A stretch of DNA of 64,000 nucleotides from Pedobacter schmidteae. GTDB lineage: Bacteria; Bacteroidota; Bacteroidia; Sphingobacteriales; Sphingobacteriaceae. The stretch is from the NCBI RefSeq assembly GCF_900564155.1, contig NZ_LS999839.1, positions 2,663,097 to 2,727,096 on the forward strand, given 5' to 3'. Every line of letters starts with the position of its first letter. The stretch's first letter is position 1. The notes beneath the pieces were generated by a model. It made no database searches, was not told the origin of the DNA, and saw nothing but the letters and a program-made list of their open reading frames with translations. A program made the position numbers and the translations under genes. This document shows, in pieces, positions 61,937 through 64,000 of the stretch.

Positions 61937-62620
61937 TTAAACAATTTGTGCATCTTCATGAACTACTCCGCTCTCACATTTTATAATCCTTGAAGGGAAG
62001 GTGCGGATAATGTGATAATCATGCGTGGCCATCAAAACAGATGTTCCACTTTGGCTGATCTGTTTCAGCAACATGACAATTTCTTCGGAAGTATCAGGAT
62101 CCAGGTTTCCTGTCGGCTCATCAGCAAGGATAATTTCCGGATTGTTGAGCAAGGCCCGTGCAATTACCACGCGTTGTTGTTCTCCACCTGAAAGTTCATG
62201 TGGCATTTTTTTTATTTTTGAGCGCAATCCAACTTTTTCCAGCACATCTTTAATACGCTCGCTGATCAGGTTTTTGTCTGTCCATCCAGTCGCTTTAAGT
62301 ACAAATTCCAGGTTTTTATCCACCGTTCTGTCGGTCAGTAACTGAAAGTCCTGAAACACGATGCCCAGCTTCCGACGTAGAAAAGGAACCTCCTTGTTGC
62401 TCAGTTTTTTTAAGTCAAAGCCGGCAATCTGCCCATCGCCATTCCCGATATGAAGGTCGCCGTAAATAATTTTTAACAAACTACTTTTTCCCGAACCTGT
62501 TTGCCCGATTAAAAAAACGAATTCTCCTTTGTCTATATTTAAATTTACATTCGACAAAACCAAATGCTTTTGCTGAAATACATCTACATTTTTTAAATTT
62601 ATAACTGTGCTTCCTGTCAT
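61937..62620 (-). CDS. ftsE: Cell-division ABC transporter ATPase FtsE-like
   Basis: This 227-residue ATPase has Walker [11 protein letters not shown]-loop VFQDFQLL, signature [18 protein letters not shown] and Walker [14 protein letters not shown], with switch MATHDYHII. The length, the lack of extra domains and the [13 protein letters not shown] series identify FtsE of the FtsEX complex, which activates peptidoglycan hydrolases at the septum. ftsX is not adjacent. It begins 3 bases after a 67-residue protein gene, so the two form an operon. Confidence 0.87.
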   Translation of the reverse strand: MTGSTVINLKNVDVFQQKHLVLSNVNLNIDKGEFVFLIGQTGSGKSSLLKIIYGDLHIGNGDGQIAGFDLKKLSNKEVPFLRRKLGIVFQDFQLLTDRTVDKNLEFVLKATGWTDKNLISERIKDVLEKVGLRSKIKKMPHELSGGEQQRVVIARALLNNPEIILADEPTGNLDPDTSEEIVMLLKQISQSGTSVLMATHDYHIIRTFPSRIIKCESGVVHEDAQIV

Positions 62621-62623
62621 GGT

Positions 62624-62827
62624 TTAGATATCTAATTTAGCAATTTGTCCAAATGGCAAATCGTTTACAAAATTCATTATGTATGGGAGTTTATCTCCAA
62701 GACCTAATTTATCCAGTGATTTATCAGGCCTGTCTACCCTGAAATATGCCAGGAGGGTAAACTTATCGTCCCTCAACTGCACATAATCCGGAATTTTGGC
62801 TATGCCTTTTACTTTTATAACATACAT
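62624..62827 (-). CDS. Conserved small protein of unknown function, upstream of ftsE
   Basis: This 67-residue soluble protein with a mixed charge pattern has a strand-like start (MYVIKVKGIAKIPDYVQLRD) and a helix near KSLDKLGLGDKLPYIMNF. No family is recognised. It looks real because it ends 3 bases before ftsE, has a normal codon pattern and is not covered by any other gene. A partner or regulator of FtsE is possible from position, but that is only inference. Confidence 0.6.
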   Translation of the reverse strand: MYVIKVKGIAKIPDYVQLRDDKFTLLAYFRVDRPDKSLDKLGLGDKLPYIMNFVNDLPFGQIAKLDI

Positions 62828-62875
62828 TGCTCAAAAATAGTATTTCAAAATGAAACATTATGATTTTTGGGGTAT

Positions 62876-64000
62876 TTATCTGATGAGCGTTAAGGAGCCG
62901 CTGAGTGGTTTTAGTCCCGACTCCAGGTAAATCATATAATAATAAACGCCACTGGGTACATCCTCATTCCCCCGTTTTCCATCCCATGGGCGTTCATATC
63001 CTTCACTTTCAAACATCAGCTGACCGTAGCGGTTGAAGATTTTTACCCTTGGTTTTGCATAAGTATCGAGGGCTACAACATTCCAATAGTCGTTTATACC
63101 ATCCCCATTGGGACTAAAGCTATTTGGCACCATCAATTTATCATATACTTTGATAAAAACTTCGTCGCTACTGCTCAGGCATCCAGTACTGGAAAGTACA
63201 TTCAACGTATAAGTGGTGCTAACTACCGGACTTGCTATTGGATTTAATTTCGTAGGGTCGTCCAGCCCCCCGGCAGGTGTCCAGAATATTTGAGCAATGT
63301 TTTCGCCGCTAACCCTGCCTTTTAGTGAAACCGCATTTCCTTTGATGATCTTTGCATCTGGTCCGGCTGTAGCTACCAGTTCTTTGATCACTTCAACCCT
63401 AATCTGTGCCTGTGTTTCGCAGTAACCGTTTGAAACGTACACCGTATAGTCGGTTGTCCGGTTTGGGCTGGCTATTGGGTTGGCAATATCTGCCGCCGAC
63501 AAACCGGTTTCAGGTACCCAGCGGTAAGAAGTACCAGTGCCGGCATTCAACATAACAGATGATCCTTTACAAATGGGAGCTATGGGATCTATAAAAGCTA
63601 CCGGGCGGGCAACAACAATTACTTCAGTTTGCGTAATGGCTTCACATCCGGCGTCATTGGTTACCACAACGGTGTAAGTGCCCGACATTTGCAGACTGGC
63701 ATTGTCAATGCGGGGCGACTGTGCTGTGGAGGTAAATCCTCCGGGACCAGTCCAATTATAAGAACTTGCAGTATTTACTGATAACTGGAGAGGGTCGCCC
63801 ACACAAACCGTAACCGGTGGGTTAGACACTGGCAAAACCGGCAGGGCATTTACCTTCAGTTCAAATTCAGGTGATTTTGCACGGCAGTTTGGTGAATTGA
63901 TATTTCCATTTTCGGCAACCAAAAGCCGGTATCTATAGCTGCCAATCTGGGCGTTTACAAAGGTTTTTGTCAGCTGACTGGTAGTTTCCATAGGCAAATC
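62876..64000 (-). CDS. Large secreted protein with PKD/Ig-like repeats and a C-terminal T9SS sorting domain (3' part)
   Basis: The C-terminal ~374 residues of a larger protein; the reading frame runs off the right edge, and the TTG near 63997 is not a true start. At least three ~85-residue Ig/PKD-like repeats are visible, each with a TY(T/T)V-type strand and a cysteine (VVVTNDAGCEA, VYVSNGYCETQ, LNVLSSTGCLSS). The last ~85 residues form a gliding-motility-associated C-terminal domain: VPNSFSPNGDGINDYW, VKIFNRYGQLMFES and the VPSGVYYYMIYL end. This domain directs type IX secretion and surface attachment or release. Function is probably adhesive or structural. Confidence 0.88.
   Translation of the reverse strand, partial: DLPMETTSQLTKTFVNAQIGSYRYRLLVAENGNINSPNCRAKSPEFELKVNALPVLPVSNPPVTVCVGDPLQLSVNTASSYNWTGPGGFTSTAQSPRIDNASLQMSGTYTVVVTNDAGCEAITQTEVIVVARPVAFIDPIAPICKGSSVMLNAGTGTSYRWVPETGLSAADIANPIASPNRTTDYTVYVSNGYCETQAQIRVEVIKELVATAGPDAKIIKGNAVSLKGRVSGENIAQIFWTPAGGLDDPTKLNPIASPVVSTTYTLNVLSSTGCLSSSDEVFIKVYDKLMVPNSFSPNGDGINDYWNVVALDTYAKPRVKIFNRYGQLMFESEGYERPWDGKRGNEDVPSGVYYYMIYLESGLKPLSGSLTLIR

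Overview
The window is a chromosomal segment of a Bacteroidota bacterium, most likely family Sphingobacteriaceae and close to Pedobacter. The grounds are a SusC/SusD pair with an ECF sigma/FecR relay, Gld-family genes, DUF6266 and DUF4397 proteins, a protein with a C-terminal sorting domain of the gliding/T9SS type, a eukaryotic-type single-chain glycyl-tRNA synthetase, near absence of Shine-Dalgarno sequences, and repeated TAnnTTTG (-7) promoter boxes just upstream of genes. No rRNA, tRNA, CRISPR array, insertion sequence or prophage is visible. Coding density is high, and no gene-free gap exceeds 300 bases.

Layout. 1-7.2 kb (minus strand): a truncated SDR oxidoreductase, an aromatic amino acid hydroxylase, GtrA, an LTA-synthase-like sulfatase-fold enzyme, an FMN glutamate-synthase-like protein and a CAP-domain secreted protein. 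7.4-13.4 kb: a five-gene plus-strand operon of porin, DASS dicarboxylate transporter and succinate dehydrogenase/fumarate reductase sdhCAB. 13.4-20.5 kb: ECF sigma, FecR anti-sigma, STN-containing SusC and SusD, closed by a strong terminator. 20.5-31.5 kb: glyS, gldA, three small outer-membrane barrels (two are paralogues) around DUF6266 and a lipoprotein gene, then gldF-gldG-dnaN, a DUF4397 lipoprotein and a DedA protein. 31.5-36.9 kb (minus): pyrC, DUF3810, hscA and a secreted zinc phospholipase C/S1-P1-like protein. 37-41.6 kb: a DEAD-box helicase, gldC, small membrane proteins, DUF421 and a PL6 polysaccharide lyase.

41.6-55.9 kb holds a system I cytochrome c maturation set (ccmB, ccmC, ccmD, ccmE, ccmF). 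It is split by a gamma-glutamylcyclotransferase-like gene and a LytS/LytTR two-component pair divergent from a tolC-RND-MFP efflux operon. Glutamate dehydrogenase sits inside the ccm set. 55.9-64 kb: DUF2520, fdx-iscX-kdsC, a small secreted helical protein, maf overlapping ppx tail to tail, grpE-dnaJ, ftsE with a small unknown protein, and the 3' part of a large secreted PKD/Ig-like protein.

How the genes connect. The porin, DASS carrier and SdhCAB form a plausible route for taking up C4-dicarboxylates and oxidising or reducing them at the membrane. The STN-SusC/FecR/sigma set is a self-contained surface-sensing and uptake unit. The efflux unit has its own sensor pair and a 10+10 bp inverted repeat in the divergent promoter region. 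hscA, fdx and iscX are ISC iron-sulfur parts scattered over two loci. I found no clear wholly novel system. The best leads are the inverted-repeat operator of the efflux unit, a perfect EF-hand-type loop in the RND linker, the CxxxY-type CcmE with repeated tail, the dicarboxylate operon, and a dispersed palindromic repeat.
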